From the NCBI GenBank assembly GCA_013349325.1, contig DUZX01000001.1, positions 163,027 to 227,026 of the forward strand: 64,000 bases of DNA, given 5' to 3'. The position numbers were made by a program, and so were the translations under genes. Numbering within the stretch: the first letter of the stretch is position 1; each line of letters begins with the position of its first letter. Under the pieces are notes generated by a model that made no database searches, was not told the DNA's origin, and saw only the letters and a list, made by a program, of their open reading frames with translations. Below are positions 31,870-41,817 of the stretch, one piece after another. The stretch is from Desulfuromonadales bacterium. GTDB lineage: Bacteria; Desulfobacterota; Desulfuromonadia; Geobacterales; Pseudopelobacteraceae.

Positions 31870-34305
31870 TTACGGCTCCTTTTCAAGTCCAGGCTCGCAG
31901 CGTCCGGTACCACAGAACGGACAGATTGCCCACCCGTCTTCCAGCGGCATGCGACAGTTTTTACAGCAGTTATGGCGGAATGAGCCGCAGTGCGGACAGA
32001 ATAAAAACTTTGAATCGATGCTCCTGCCGCAGGCTTCACAGTGCCGCTCCATCCTGATGGTCGGCCCGACGACGCGTAACAGCTCTTCCAGCGTGGTCCA
32101 GCCGCGCAGCACCTTCTCGAGGCCATCTTCCAGAAGGGTCTTCATGCCGTTACTGCGGGCCAGATTAAGCAGGTCCGATTCGTGATAATCGGAACCGATC
32201 ATGTGCCGGAAATCATCATTCATAACAAACATCTCATAGACGCCGACCCGGCCGCGATAACCGGTATTGTTGCACTGCGGACACCCCTGCCCGACCGTGA
32301 TACCGTCGCCGAAAAATTCCGTTGGCAGACGCAACAGCTCCAGCAGTGCCTGATCAGGATCCGTACGCGCTGCACAACCGCTACAGACCTTGCGCACCAG
32401 ACGCTGGGCAATGACCCCTTCCAGAGCCGATGCGATAATATAAGGCTTGATACCCATATCGATCAGACGGGTTACCGAGGCTACGGCACTGTTGGTATGC
32501 AGCGTCGAGAGCACCATATGCCCGGTCAGAGCGGCTTTGAAGGCGGTGTCGGCCGTATCAAAATCACGCATCTCCCCCACCAGGATCACATCCGGATCCT
32601 GACGCAGCGTGGCCCGCAGCACCTGCGCAAACGAGAGTCCGATCTTCTCGTGAATCGAGACCTGATTGGCCTCTTCGAGGAAATATTCAACCGGTTCTTC
32701 GATCGTCTCAAAGTTCTTGTTGGGATTCATCATGGCAGCCAGCAGCGAATAAAGCATCGTGGTTTTGCCGCTGCCGGTCGGGCCGGTTGCGATCACGACC
32801 CCCTGCGGCTTGCAGCTGATCAGCGTGATATTGCGGAAATCATTTTCCAGAACTCCCAGCTCATCCAGTTTTTTGATGGAGGCGCTTTTGTCCAGAATAC
32901 GCATGACGATCTTTTCACCGTTGATGGTCGGGAGCGACGAAACGCGCATATCGACGAGACGGGTGCCGGATTTGACCGTAATGCGGCCATCCTGGGGGCG
33001 GCGCCGTTCAGCGATGTCCATCTTGGCCAGGATCTTGATGCGTGAGACGACCGCCGGATGCATATCGGCAGGGATCTTGATCTTGGCATGCAGCATGCCG
33101 TCAATGCGATAGCGAATGACGGTGTATTTTGTTTTGGCCTCGATATGAATATCACTGGCACCGTAACGGATCGCTTCCGAGATGACGGCGTTGACGATAC
33201 GGATAACCGGCGGAACTTTGGATGAGCCGATCAGCTCCTCGACGCTGGTCTGATCCTCTTCTTCATCCAGAATAATGTCGATTTCATCCAGCGGTTCCAT
33301 ATCCTCGAAATTCTGACCGCCGGAATCGGAATCAATGGACCAGGCCTGGGCGATTTTTTCGCCAATCTGCGACGAAGCCGCCAGGAGCGGCAGTACCCGC
33401 AGACCGGTAACACGACCGATGTTGTCGCAGGTCACGATATCGGAAGGATCGGCCATGGCAACCGTCAAGGCGGTTCCCTCCATCCGGACCGGCACCAGAC
33501 GGCTCTTGTCACAGAGCTCTTTCGGCAGGCAGCGCGCCACGGTGGAGGGAATGTTCACTTCACGCAGATCAATGAACTCAACCTGCAGATGCTTCTGCAG
33601 GGCGGCGATTATTTTGGACTCGCTCAAAATACCGGAGCGGACAAAAAAATCACCCAGAAATTCGTTACTCTCTTTCTGCAGGCGGGCCTGGTCGAGTTCC
33701 TGCGTGCCGATCAGCGACGACTTGATCAGAATATCGCCCAGCATGCCGCGGTTCTGTTCAAACAGACCGGCAAAGCTCTTGATCTTGTTCTGCTGCTGGC
33801 GTGTGACATCCTTCAGCCGTCGGTTCTCGTGCATCAGCACGTACTGTTGCAGCGCCAGACTGACAGTCAGCCGCAAATCTTCGTCATTCCATGGTTTGGT
33901 GATGAACTTGTAGACGGCGCCTTCCTTGACGGCGCCCATGATCGAGTTGACATCGGCGTGACCGGTCAGCATGATCCTGATTGTGGCGGGATATTTTTCG
34001 CGAACCAGCTTGAGCAGTTCACCACCGGTCATACCGGGCATACGATGATCCGTTATGATCAGCTGGACAGGTTCGTGGGCCAGAATTTCAAGCGCTTTGA
34101 GTGCCGAACCGGCCGTCAGAATGACGTAGTTTTCATCAATGAATATGCGCCGTAACGCGCTCAGAACATTTTCTTCATCATCGACAAACAGCAGCGTGAA
34201 GCCGCGTTCAGGGATATCGGAAGCGTCCAATTCAACGCCACCATCCGTCGCCTCCGGCGCTTTCAGGCTTCCCATCCCCTTGAATAAATCGGCATATTTG
34301 GACAT
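31870..34305 (-). CDS. REC - MshEN - GspE/PilB-type ATPase - C-terminal zinc-ribbon fusion protein
   Basis: N-terminal REC (LLFVDDEENVLSALRR, ITDHRMPGMTG, KFITKPWNDEDLR); MshEN-like region; T2SSE ATPase with ATGPTGSGKTTMLYSL, EEPVEYFLEEANQV, LRQDPDVILVGEMRD; C-terminal CEACGRSIDSKFLFCPHCG...CKNCRMPLEDGWAICPFCG. Confidence 0.92.
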   Translation of the reverse strand: MSKYADLFKGMGSLKAPEATDGGVELDASDIPERGFTLLFVDDEENVLSALRRIFIDENYVILTAGSALKALEILAHEPVQLIITDHRMPGMTGGELLKLVREKYPATIRIMLTGHADVNSIMGAVKEGAVYKFITKPWNDEDLRLTVSLALQQYVLMHENRRLKDVTRQQQNKIKSFAGLFEQNRGMLGDILIKSSLIGTQELDQARLQKESNEFLGDFFVRSGILSESKIIAALQKHLQVEFIDLREVNIPSTVARCLPKELCDKSRLVPVRMEGTALTVAMADPSDIVTCDNIGRVTGLRVLPLLAASSQIGEKIAQAWSIDSDSGGQNFEDMEPLDEIDIILDEEEDQTSVEELIGSSKVPPVIRIVNAVISEAIRYGASDIHIEAKTKYTVIRYRIDGMLHAKIKIPADMHPAVVSRIKILAKMDIAERRRPQDGRITVKSGTRLVDMRVSSLPTINGEKIVMRILDKSASIKKLDELGVLENDFRNITLISCKPQGVVIATGPTGSGKTTMLYSLLAAMMNPNKNFETIEEPVEYFLEEANQVSIHEKIGLSFAQVLRATLRQDPDVILVGEMRDFDTADTAFKAALTGHMVLSTLHTNSAVASVTRLIDMGIKPYIIASALEGVIAQRLVRKVCSGCAARTDPDQALLELLRLPTEFFGDGITVGQGCPQCNNTGYRGRVGVYEMFVMNDDFRHMIGSDYHESDLLNLARSNGMKTLLEDGLEKVLRGWTTLEELLRVVGPTIRMERHCEACGRSIDSKFLFCPHCGSFRHNCCKNCRMPLEDGWAICPFCGTGRCEPGLEKEP

Positions 34306-34307
34306 GA

Positions 34308-35609
34308 CTACCTTTTCCCGGCTCCATGCGGCAGCAGTATGGTTGCCGTCGTACCGGAATGTTCCGTTGACGTAATTTCGAGCGTGCCGCCGGCTCCGGT
34401 GATGATATCCCTGGCAATCGTCAGCCCCATACCGGTGCCGCTACCAACCTCTTTGGAAGTATAAAACGGTTCAAACAGACGCGGCAGGTTTTCTCGCGCA
34501 ATACCGCAGCCGTTATCGCTGATGGTGATTTTTATTCCGCCATCGTCAGATCTGCTGGCGACGGTAACGACCAGCCCTGCCGACCGCGACTGCAGCGCAT
34601 TCTGCAAAACATTGAAGAAAGACTGCGATAAGAGACCCGGGTTGCAGTCAAAGGTGGGCAACGGCTGCAGGTTCTGAATAATCTGCGCGTCGGCCGGGAT
34701 CTGCGGCGCCAGAACGGCCAGTGTCCGTTTCAACTCCTCATTGAGATCCGCATCAGCGGCACCGCTTTCATCGACATGCGAAAAGCTCTTCAGATCAGCC
34801 ACGATGCGGGCGATCCGGTCACTGCCGGCGATTGACTGCGCCAGCAGATCCGGGGCATCCGCAAAGACAAAATCGAGTTTCAGCTCACGGCGCTTCTTGT
34901 CCGACTCCTGCTGCAGCTGCATCAGCGGAGTGTTATTGGCGATCTGCAGCTGATAATAGTTGACCATCTCGTGAACTTTCTGGAAATAGCGGTTGCAGGT
35001 TACCAGGTTGCTGCGCACAAACCCGTTGGGGTTGTTAATCTCATGGGCCATGCCGGCTGCCAGTCCGCCGACGGCGGCCAGTTTTTCCTGCTGCAGCATG
35101 CGGCTGTAGGCCTTCTGCAGCTCGGCGGTCCGCTCCGCCACCTGTTGTTCCAGCGAGAGCGCCAGCTGGCGATACTTCTTCTCGGATTCCATCAGCTGTT
35201 TATTAGTGGCAACCAGCTGGTCGTACGACTCTTGCACTACCGAGGTATGCACTTCGGTGGTCAGCATCCGCTTCAGGTTATTGTTGATTATCAGCTGTAG
35301 CGCATCCCTCGTCAAAAGAGCCAGCGCTTCCGGTGCCGAAACCTGATCAGGAGCAAAGGTGATCAGAAGCGCCCCTTTGGGCTCCCCTTCAACCAGCAGA
35401 TTATGCCTGATCTCATCTGACGGAGGTACCGGAGCATCCTGTCCCTGTCGGCAGAGCGGCTGTTCCGCTTCATCAAGCACGCTGGCCGAAAGCGGTCCCG
35501 CCTTGATCAGACTGCGCAACAGCGGCTCAATTTCGGCCCGTGAAATGATGTCCGTCAGCCGCTTTTCCGTGCCGATAATAAACTCAATATGGGTTGCGGT
35601 TTCGATCAT
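34308..35609 (-). CDS. Sensor histidine kinase
   Basis: AAGMAHEINNPNGFV H-box, ISDNGCGIARENLPRLFEPFYTSKEVGSGTGMGLTIARDII. Confidence 0.9.
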   Translation of the reverse strand: MIETATHIEFIIGTEKRLTDIISRAEIEPLLRSLIKAGPLSASVLDEAEQPLCRQGQDAPVPPSDEIRHNLLVEGEPKGALLITFAPDQVSAPEALALLTRDALQLIINNNLKRMLTTEVHTSVVQESYDQLVATNKQLMESEKKYRQLALSLEQQVAERTAELQKAYSRMLQQEKLAAVGGLAAGMAHEINNPNGFVRSNLVTCNRYFQKVHEMVNYYQLQIANNTPLMQLQQESDKKRRELKLDFVFADAPDLLAQSIAGSDRIARIVADLKSFSHVDESGAADADLNEELKRTLAVLAPQIPADAQIIQNLQPLPTFDCNPGLLSQSFFNVLQNALQSRSAGLVVTVASRSDDGGIKITISDNGCGIARENLPRLFEPFYTSKEVGSGTGMGLTIARDIITGAGGTLEITSTEHSGTTATILLPHGAGKR

Positions 35610-35615
35610 AGCACC

Positions 35616-36275
35616 TCACACATCATCGGCTACCGTCAGGATTGTTGTCAGAAAATCTTCCTTGTCGACGCCGAAACGGGATGTCAGCGCATGACGGGCG
35701 TTAACGGCGTCAAAGGTGCGCCCCAGCACCTCTTTGAAGGTTTCCAGCACACCCCACCCCTTCAGCGCCGAAGCCATCAGCACCGGCAGGCCGGTCGGCC
35801 CCCAGGCGCTGCGGATCTGCTCTTCGGCAACGATATCGGTCAAATCCCGCTTGTTAAACTGAATTACCAGTGGAATATGTTCGATCGAAAGCCCGACCAT
35901 GCTGAGGTTCTTTTCAAGATTGTCGAAGCTCTCGAAGTTGATCGACATGCCGGCAGTCTGCGAATCGGCTACAAAGACAACACCATCGGCGCGCTGCAGA
36001 ACCGCCTTGCGGGTCGCATCGTGGCGCACCTGTCCCGGCACCGTATACACCTTGAGCTTGATCTTCATGCCCGAAGGCGCCACATAAAAGAACGGCAGCA
36101 GGTCAAAGTAGATAGTTCGGTCTTCGGTCGTATCCAGCAGCATCAGTTCGCCGCGTCCCTGCAGTGACAACTGGTCGTGCAGTGTCAGCAGATTGGTGGT
36201 TTTGCCCGACATGGCCGGCCCGTAGTAGACCAGCTTCAGAACCATGCGCTTTTGTTGTTCGTCAAATTCAATCAT
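35616..36275 (-). CDS. MglA-like small GTPase
   Basis: LVYYGPAMSGKTTNLLTLHDQL, KLKVYTVPGQVRHDATRKAVLQRADGVVFVADSQ, IQFNKRDL. Confidence 0.88.
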   Translation of the reverse strand: MIEFDEQQKRMVLKLVYYGPAMSGKTTNLLTLHDQLSLQGRGELMLLDTTEDRTIYFDLLPFFYVAPSGMKIKLKVYTVPGQVRHDATRKAVLQRADGVVFVADSQTAGMSINFESFDNLEKNLSMVGLSIEHIPLVIQFNKRDLTDIVAEEQIRSAWGPTGLPVLMASALKGWGVLETFKEVLGRTFDAVNARHALTSRFGVDKEDFLTTILTVADDV

Positions 36276-36284
36276 ACGGTAACG

Positions 36285-37574
36285 TCAAGCCTCTACAATC
36301 TGGATAAAAATGCCATGCTGCGGCGGATTTTTCTTATACTGGCTCTGGATCAGAGCCACACCGGCTGCATCAAGTACAATGCCGCGTTTTATCAGCAATA
36401 CGCCGTTGGCGCCAATAACATCGCGCGACGTGAGCATACCGGATACAACATCCATATAGTTGACCTCAACTTCTGCGATCGATCCGGTTTTTTTCCCGTC
36501 GGCGTACACCAGGTTGACGATGTCCCGAAAAGCGGGAACCAGCAGAGGGTCCAGCAGCGTTCCGGCGTAATAGGTGACGTTCATCATGGCATACCCGGCG
36601 CGATTGTCATCAACCGAACGGGCAGATTTTTCAATAAAATCTGCGATTGCGATCAGACGTGCCCCCAGAGGGATCTGCTCACCGCGCAAGCGGTCGGGAA
36701 ACCCGCTGCCGTCATAGGCCTCATGGTGACTGCGAATCAGGGGCAGGATGCTGGCAAGCTCATCCAGGTGGGAAAACATCTTTTCGCCGCGCAGCGGGTG
36801 TTGCCGGTACTCCTGAGCCTCACTCTCGGTCATCTCTTCCAGATGTTTGTGCATACCGTTCGCCAGCGTGCCGAACTTACCGACGTCATGCAGCAGCGCT
36901 GCCAGACGCAAGGTGGCCAGCTTCCCGGCATCAAGACCCATTTTACGAACAACATCCGTTACCAGCGTGCTGACGGTGCGGGCATGCACAACGCTCCGCT
37001 CGCCGATACCATCGAAAAAACCGTCAAAAGCCTTGTAGACCAGCAGCAACGGCCCTTTATCGTCAAACGTCTGCAGTACCTGCGTCTGTTCCCTGATTGT
37101 GGCCGCGCTCTGCAGCAGCCGTTTTTTAAGGTTGCTGTTCCACTCTTCGAGTTCCTGTTTCTGTGTGCTGATAATCTCGTTGAGATGCCGGTTTTCGGAG
37201 CCTTTCAGATAGAAATCGACCGCATCGCGAATAGCCTGTACAAGTTCCTCGTCATCCCACGGTTTGGAGATATACCTGCGCGCTCCCCCTTTGTTGATCG
37301 CCTCTATCGTGGCGTTAATGTCCGAGTACCCGGTCAGGAGAATGCGCTGGGCATGTGGGACTAATTCCTGTGAACGACCAAGAAATTCGGCGCCGTTCAT
37401 GCCCGGCATGCGTTGATCAGAGACAATCAGCGCTACATTTTCAAGAGTCTGCAGCTTTTCCAGAGCCGCCTCCCCCGATGTTGCCGTCTCAATGTCGAAG
37501 TCCTCATCCATCAACAGGCGCTGCAGCGCCTTAAGGATGTTTTCCTCGTCATCGACCAGCAGGATCGTGACCAT
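36285..37574 (-). CDS. Response regulator with HD-GYP domain
   Basis: REC (ILLVDDEENILKALQR, VSDQRMPGMNG, YISKPWDDEEL); HD-GYP-like AALLHDVGKFGTLANGMHKH, HPLRGEKMF, SHHEAYDGSGFPDRLRGEQIPLGARLIAIAD. Confidence 0.9.
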   Translation of the reverse strand: MVTILLVDDEENILKALQRLLMDEDFDIETATSGEAALEKLQTLENVALIVSDQRMPGMNGAEFLGRSQELVPHAQRILLTGYSDINATIEAINKGGARRYISKPWDDEELVQAIRDAVDFYLKGSENRHLNEIISTQKQELEEWNSNLKKRLLQSAATIREQTQVLQTFDDKGPLLLVYKAFDGFFDGIGERSVVHARTVSTLVTDVVRKMGLDAGKLATLRLAALLHDVGKFGTLANGMHKHLEEMTESEAQEYRQHPLRGEKMFSHLDELASILPLIRSHHEAYDGSGFPDRLRGEQIPLGARLIAIADFIEKSARSVDDNRAGYAMMNVTYYAGTLLDPLLVPAFRDIVNLVYADGKKTGSIAEVEVNYMDVVSGMLTSRDVIGANGVLLIKRGIVLDAAGVALIQSQYKKNPPQHGIFIQIVEA

Positions 37575-38377
37575 TACATCACCTCCAGAAAAACAAGTGC
37601 AACCGCTTCGTCATCAAAAAAAGTGATCGACCGTCCTAAAACCGTATAAGAGCTGTCGCCGAATGTCATTTTGGTCACACTACTTTTTTCCCGGCGCACC
37701 TGACCAATCAGATTAACCAGCTCAAAATCGCAGCTCGCCGCAACGTCTGCACCGAAAACATCACCACAGACATGTTTCAGAAGTTTTGAGGCGATACTGT
37801 TGCAGTAGGCAATCATGCCGTTACTATCGATACCGGCCACGCCTACCGGAAGATTGCCCAGCAGGGTTTGCGAAAATTCCAGGGCCCGGTTACGAATTTC
37901 CAGCTGTTCGGTGCGGTGCTGCACCTTTTCTTCCAGGGCCTGATTGGCAGTCGCCAGCTCATCCAGCAATTCGCGATTTTTCCGCTACAGAAAATAACGC
38001 TCCAGACAGTTCTGCAGGGTAACGCGCAGCTCATCGTCGTTCCATGGTTTGGGGATGAAACGGTAAATATGCCCCTCATTGATGGCCGCCACAATCGCGC
38101 CGGCATCGGCATAGCCCGAGAGCACGATCCGCACCGTTTCCGGCCAGCGCTCATAGACCGTCTTGAGAAATTCGACACCGTTCATGACCGGCATGCGGTA
38201 ATCCGAGATCACCACCTGAAAGGTACCGGACTCTTCCATAATCTGCAGCCCCTCTTCGCCCGAACCGGCAATCACGATTTCATAATCGTCATCAAGAAAA
38301 ATGCGCTCAAGAGCCCGCAATACGTTACGCTCATCGTCAACACAGAGGATTCTGATCGGATCGGATGTTTCACTCAT
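37574..38377 (-). pseudogene. REC-coiled coil-PAS protein interrupted by an in-frame TAG (37985-37987)
   Basis: REC ORF 37985-38377 and PAS ORF 37574-37969 are in the same frame; continuous reading gives LERYFL[TAG]RKNRELLDELATANQALEEKVQHRTEQLE. Confidence 0.8.
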
Positions 38378-38399
38378 GATTAGCTCCTTTAAGCTTCAG

Positions 38400-38443
38400 A
38401 AGCCTTCAGACCGGTCAGACAAGTCAGACCGGTCTGAAGGCTT
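38400..38443. repeat. Perfect 17-bp stem-loop between signalling genes
   Basis: AAGCCTTCAGACCGGTC - 10 nt - GACCGGTCTGAAGGCTT, directly after the stop codon of the 38444-39778 gene on the minus strand; no obvious T-tract. Confidence 0.8.
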
Positions 38444-39778
38444 TTAGACTTTCTGCAGTAGCCCATCCACCGGCAATCGGACGGTAAACGTCGTGCCGAC
38501 GCCGGGCGTGCTTTCCACCGCTATTTCGCCGCCATGCTTGCGGATGATATCTGACGAAATCGATAACCCCAGACCGGTACCCTTACCGGCCTCCTTGGTG
38601 GTAAAAAACGGATCAAACACCTTCTGCGCAACTTCAGGCGTCATCCCCTTGCCGGTGTCGGCAACCGAGACGAAGACGTTGTCACTATCACCCCAGGTAC
38701 GAACCGTTATAGTTCCCGGCTTTTCAAGGGCCTGGGCCGCGTTGACCAGCAGATTCAGAAAGACCTGGTTCAACTGCTGCGGAAAGCAGACCAGATCCGG
38801 AATCTGCCCGAAGTCACGCTCCAGTGTGGCAATGTATTTGAGCTCGTTCCAGGCGATGTTGATGGTTGTGCCCAGCGCTTCGTTCACGTTTGTCCGACAG
38901 CTTTCCAGCTGATCCACGCGTGAAAAACTCTTCAGATCCTGTACAATGCGGCTGACCCGGTTGGCGCCGTCAAGGCTCTCGTTAATCAGTTCGCACATAT
39001 CACTGATAACGTAATCCACTTTCAGTTTCTGACGCAGCAGATCGATTTCAGCAGTATCAGGATGATTCGGGCAGGAGAAGAGCGACTGCTGTAATACAGC
39101 GATATATTCATCCAAACGGGATGCGTACTTAGCCAGCGAGGTCAGGTTACTGGTGATAAAACCCATCGGGTTGTTGATCTCGTGAGCCACGCCGGCCGCC
39201 AACTGGCCGATGGAAGCCATTTTCTCCTGCTGCACGATCTGCCCCTGCATCAACTTCAGGGCCTCTTCAGCTTTTGTATGCTCGTCGATGGTTTGCTGCA
39301 GCTGTTTCATTTTATTTTCGAGTTTGACGAACAGGATCTCGTTATAACTCCGCAGCTGCTGCATCTCTTGGGCAAGATTCAGGTCGGCATCAGTCAAGAA
39401 AGAGCGCTTACTCACGCTGAGCGCCTGATTGACAGCCGTGACGATCTCGGCAGGTGGCGACGGTTTCAGCAGATAGCGAAAAGCCCCCAGACTGAGGCCG
39501 AATTCCTGGTCCTCTTCGCGCTCATAATCACCGGAATAGATAATGATCGGTACATGCTTGAGATCTGCATCCCGCTTGCACTGGCGGCAGAGTTCAAAGC
39601 CGTCGATGACCGGCATCATCGCATCAGTGATAATCACATCGGGTTTTTCCGAGAGCGCCGCCTGCATCGCTTCGGCACCGTCAGCCGCGCATTGCACGGC
39701 AAAACCTGCTTTCTGGAGTATTAAATTCAGCAGACTGCGGCTTAACTCATCATCATCTACCACCAGAATTTTAGCCAT
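38444..39778 (-). CDS. REC-histidine kinase hybrid
   Basis: [87 protein letters not shown] at 39778 with GGAG RBS. Confidence 0.92.
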   Translation of the reverse strand: MAKILVVDDDELSRSLLNLILQKAGFAVQCAADGAEAMQAALSEKPDVIITDAMMPVIDGFELCRQCKRDADLKHVPIIIYSGDYEREEDQEFGLSLGAFRYLLKPSPPAEIVTAVNQALSVSKRSFLTDADLNLAQEMQQLRSYNEILFVKLENKMKQLQQTIDEHTKAEEALKLMQGQIVQQEKMASIGQLAAGVAHEINNPMGFITSNLTSLAKYASRLDEYIAVLQQSLFSCPNHPDTAEIDLLRQKLKVDYVISDMCELINESLDGANRVSRIVQDLKSFSRVDQLESCRTNVNEALGTTINIAWNELKYIATLERDFGQIPDLVCFPQQLNQVFLNLLVNAAQALEKPGTITVRTWGDSDNVFVSVADTGKGMTPEVAQKVFDPFFTTKEAGKGTGLGLSISSDIIRKHGGEIAVESTPGVGTTFTVRLPVDGLLQKV

Positions 39779-39795
39779 GATCGCCTCTCCATAAA

Positions 39796-41817
39796 TCAAG
39801 ATCCAGCATCCGTTTCCGGTTGCAGCGGCAGGCACACGGTGAACGTCGAGCCTGTACCGACTTCGCTTGCCACCCGGATCTCACCGCCATGTTTTCGAAT
39901 TATTTCCGCTGAAATCGAGAGTCCCAAGCCGGTACCTTTTCCGATTTCCTTGGTGGTGTAAAAGGCGTCAAAGATCTTGACCAAATTTTCGTTGGGAATG
40001 CCACAGCCGCTATCCGTAACAGCTATAAAGGCATAATGCTCGTCACACCAGCTGCTGACTGCAATTTTGCCAATCTCGCTCCCCTTGGCCTTAATAGCAT
40101 GAACCGAATTGATGAGCAGATTCAGGAATACCTGGTTGATCTGCTGGATATTACATTTAATTGAGGGGAGTTCTCCGTAGTCACGTTTCAGCTCTGCGAT
40201 GTATTTTATCTCGTTAAATGCAATCGTGATGGCGCTCTCGAAACAGCTGTTCAAATCGGCCTTGCCACGCGCCGAGGAATCAGCCCGAGAAAAGGTTTTC
40301 AGGTCATTGACGATACGCTTGACGCGCTCGATGCCTTCATTGCTCTCATCAATCAGCACGCTGATGTCGCGCATGACATAATCAAGCTTCATTGAACGGC
40401 GCATGTCCCGGACCGCTTCGGGCAGCGTCCCGCCCGTAGTGCCGGATAATTCCTGCTCCAGCTTCTCGATATAGCCGTTATATTTCTCAACATATTTTCC
40501 CAGCGTCAGCAGATTGCTGCCTACAAAACCGATCGGATTATTGATTTCATGAGCCATTCCGGCTGCCAGCTGACCGATAGAGGCCAGCTTGTCGTTATGC
40601 ATCAGCTGCTGCTGCATCTTGCGCACGGTTTCTTCCGACTGTTTCAAATCGGTTATATCAATGGTATAGCCAGCAAGAATATTCTGATCACCCGACGTGC
40701 GAATCGGGAATTTATAGGTAATAAAATATTTATCTTTCAGCAGTTCCTCCAATCGCAGGACTTTCTGGTCGCTTACAACCTGTATATCGTCAGTTGTCAT
40801 ACTGTCGGCGAACTCTTGGGGAAAGAGCTGACGCATGTTCTTGCCGATCATATCCGCTGCCGGAATGCCGACCATGTCGATAAAATTGTCACTGGCCTGC
40901 ACCACGGTACTTTCCTGGCCAGAGACCTCTTTGATGTAGCAGTAGATCGGAGAAAATTTCATGAAGAGGGCGAACCTCTCATTTATACGAATAATTTCTT
41001 CCTGCAGCTTGAATCGCTCAGTAATTTTCCATACCGCTTCCATCATCAGCATCAGATTCTGAATATCTACCTGATCGTATGGCAACCGCTTGTTGGCGAC
41101 ACCGACAACCGCCACAATCCTGTCGTTTTCAAAAACGGGGATACTTAGAAAGCGGGATAATTGAACATGACCCTCGGGATACCCTTTTTTAAGGTCGCTG
41201 GGGGCGGTATAGTCATTGACCATGATCGGGGCACGCTGCCGCACGACTTCACCCCAGATGCCGGTTTTGTCAAGATGGTAGATTGTTTGCGGTTCGGCTA
41301 CACGGCACGAATCCATGACATCCTTTGACCAGGTATTCAGAATGAACCGCCGCTCATCCTCGTTGTAATTATAGATATAACCGATACGGCTTTCGGTCAG
41401 CGCTATGACTCTGTCCAGTGCGAAATCGAGCAGATCCTGTACCGACGTGGCATTATGATGAGTGACCTCCTGTATCAGCGTCAACCTCTCCACATTGTGT
41501 CGCAACTCCTTTTCAACCATCTCCATTTTCAGCCATTTACGATACACCAGCCAGACCAGCAGACCCGACATCAACATCACGAAACCGGCCATTCCGACAA
41601 CCCGATACATCTCTTCGCGAGATTCATAGGCCGTTTCCGTCTGCCTGACAAGCTCAGTGCTTGTATGCAGCAGCTGTAAAATAGCGAGTGTGCCGACAAC
41701 AACCGACACTAAGGCCAGACCTACAATCAGACGCTTCAGGGGCGACTTCGGCATTGCACTCAACTGATTCTGCCCCGCAGAATCTCTGTCATTCTTCAGA
41801 TCACCCATCGCTCTCAT
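39796..41817 (-). CDS. Membrane GAF-PAS sensor histidine kinase (start may be 41808)
   Basis: Two TM segments, GAF-like region (DKTGIWGEVVRQRAPIMVNDYTAPSDLKKGYPEGHVQLSRFLSIPVF), PAS, AAGMAHEINNPIGFVGSNLLTL, ATPase motifs. Confidence 0.9.
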   Translation of the reverse strand: MRAMGDLKNDRDSAGQNQLSAMPKSPLKRLIVGLALVSVVVGTLAILQLLHTSTELVRQTETAYESREEMYRVVGMAGFVMLMSGLLVWLVYRKWLKMEMVEKELRHNVERLTLIQEVTHHNATSVQDLLDFALDRVIALTESRIGYIYNYNEDERRFILNTWSKDVMDSCRVAEPQTIYHLDKTGIWGEVVRQRAPIMVNDYTAPSDLKKGYPEGHVQLSRFLSIPVFENDRIVAVVGVANKRLPYDQVDIQNLMLMMEAVWKITERFKLQEEIIRINERFALFMKFSPIYCYIKEVSGQESTVVQASDNFIDMVGIPAADMIGKNMRQLFPQEFADSMTTDDIQVVSDQKVLRLEELLKDKYFITYKFPIRTSGDQNILAGYTIDITDLKQSEETVRKMQQQLMHNDKLASIGQLAAGMAHEINNPIGFVGSNLLTLGKYVEKYNGYIEKLEQELSGTTGGTLPEAVRDMRRSMKLDYVMRDISVLIDESNEGIERVKRIVNDLKTFSRADSSARGKADLNSCFESAITIAFNEIKYIAELKRDYGELPSIKCNIQQINQVFLNLLINSVHAIKAKGSEIGKIAVSSWCDEHYAFIAVTDSGCGIPNENLVKIFDAFYTTKEIGKGTGLGLSISAEIIRKHGGEIRVASEVGTGSTFTVCLPLQPETDAGS

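Noticed and set aside
32182-33045. 287-aa + strand ORF
   Set aside because: Antisense to the REC-PilB-like gene, no recognisable domain
36177-37364. 395-aa + strand ORF
   Set aside because: Antisense to the HD-GYP gene, shadow ORF
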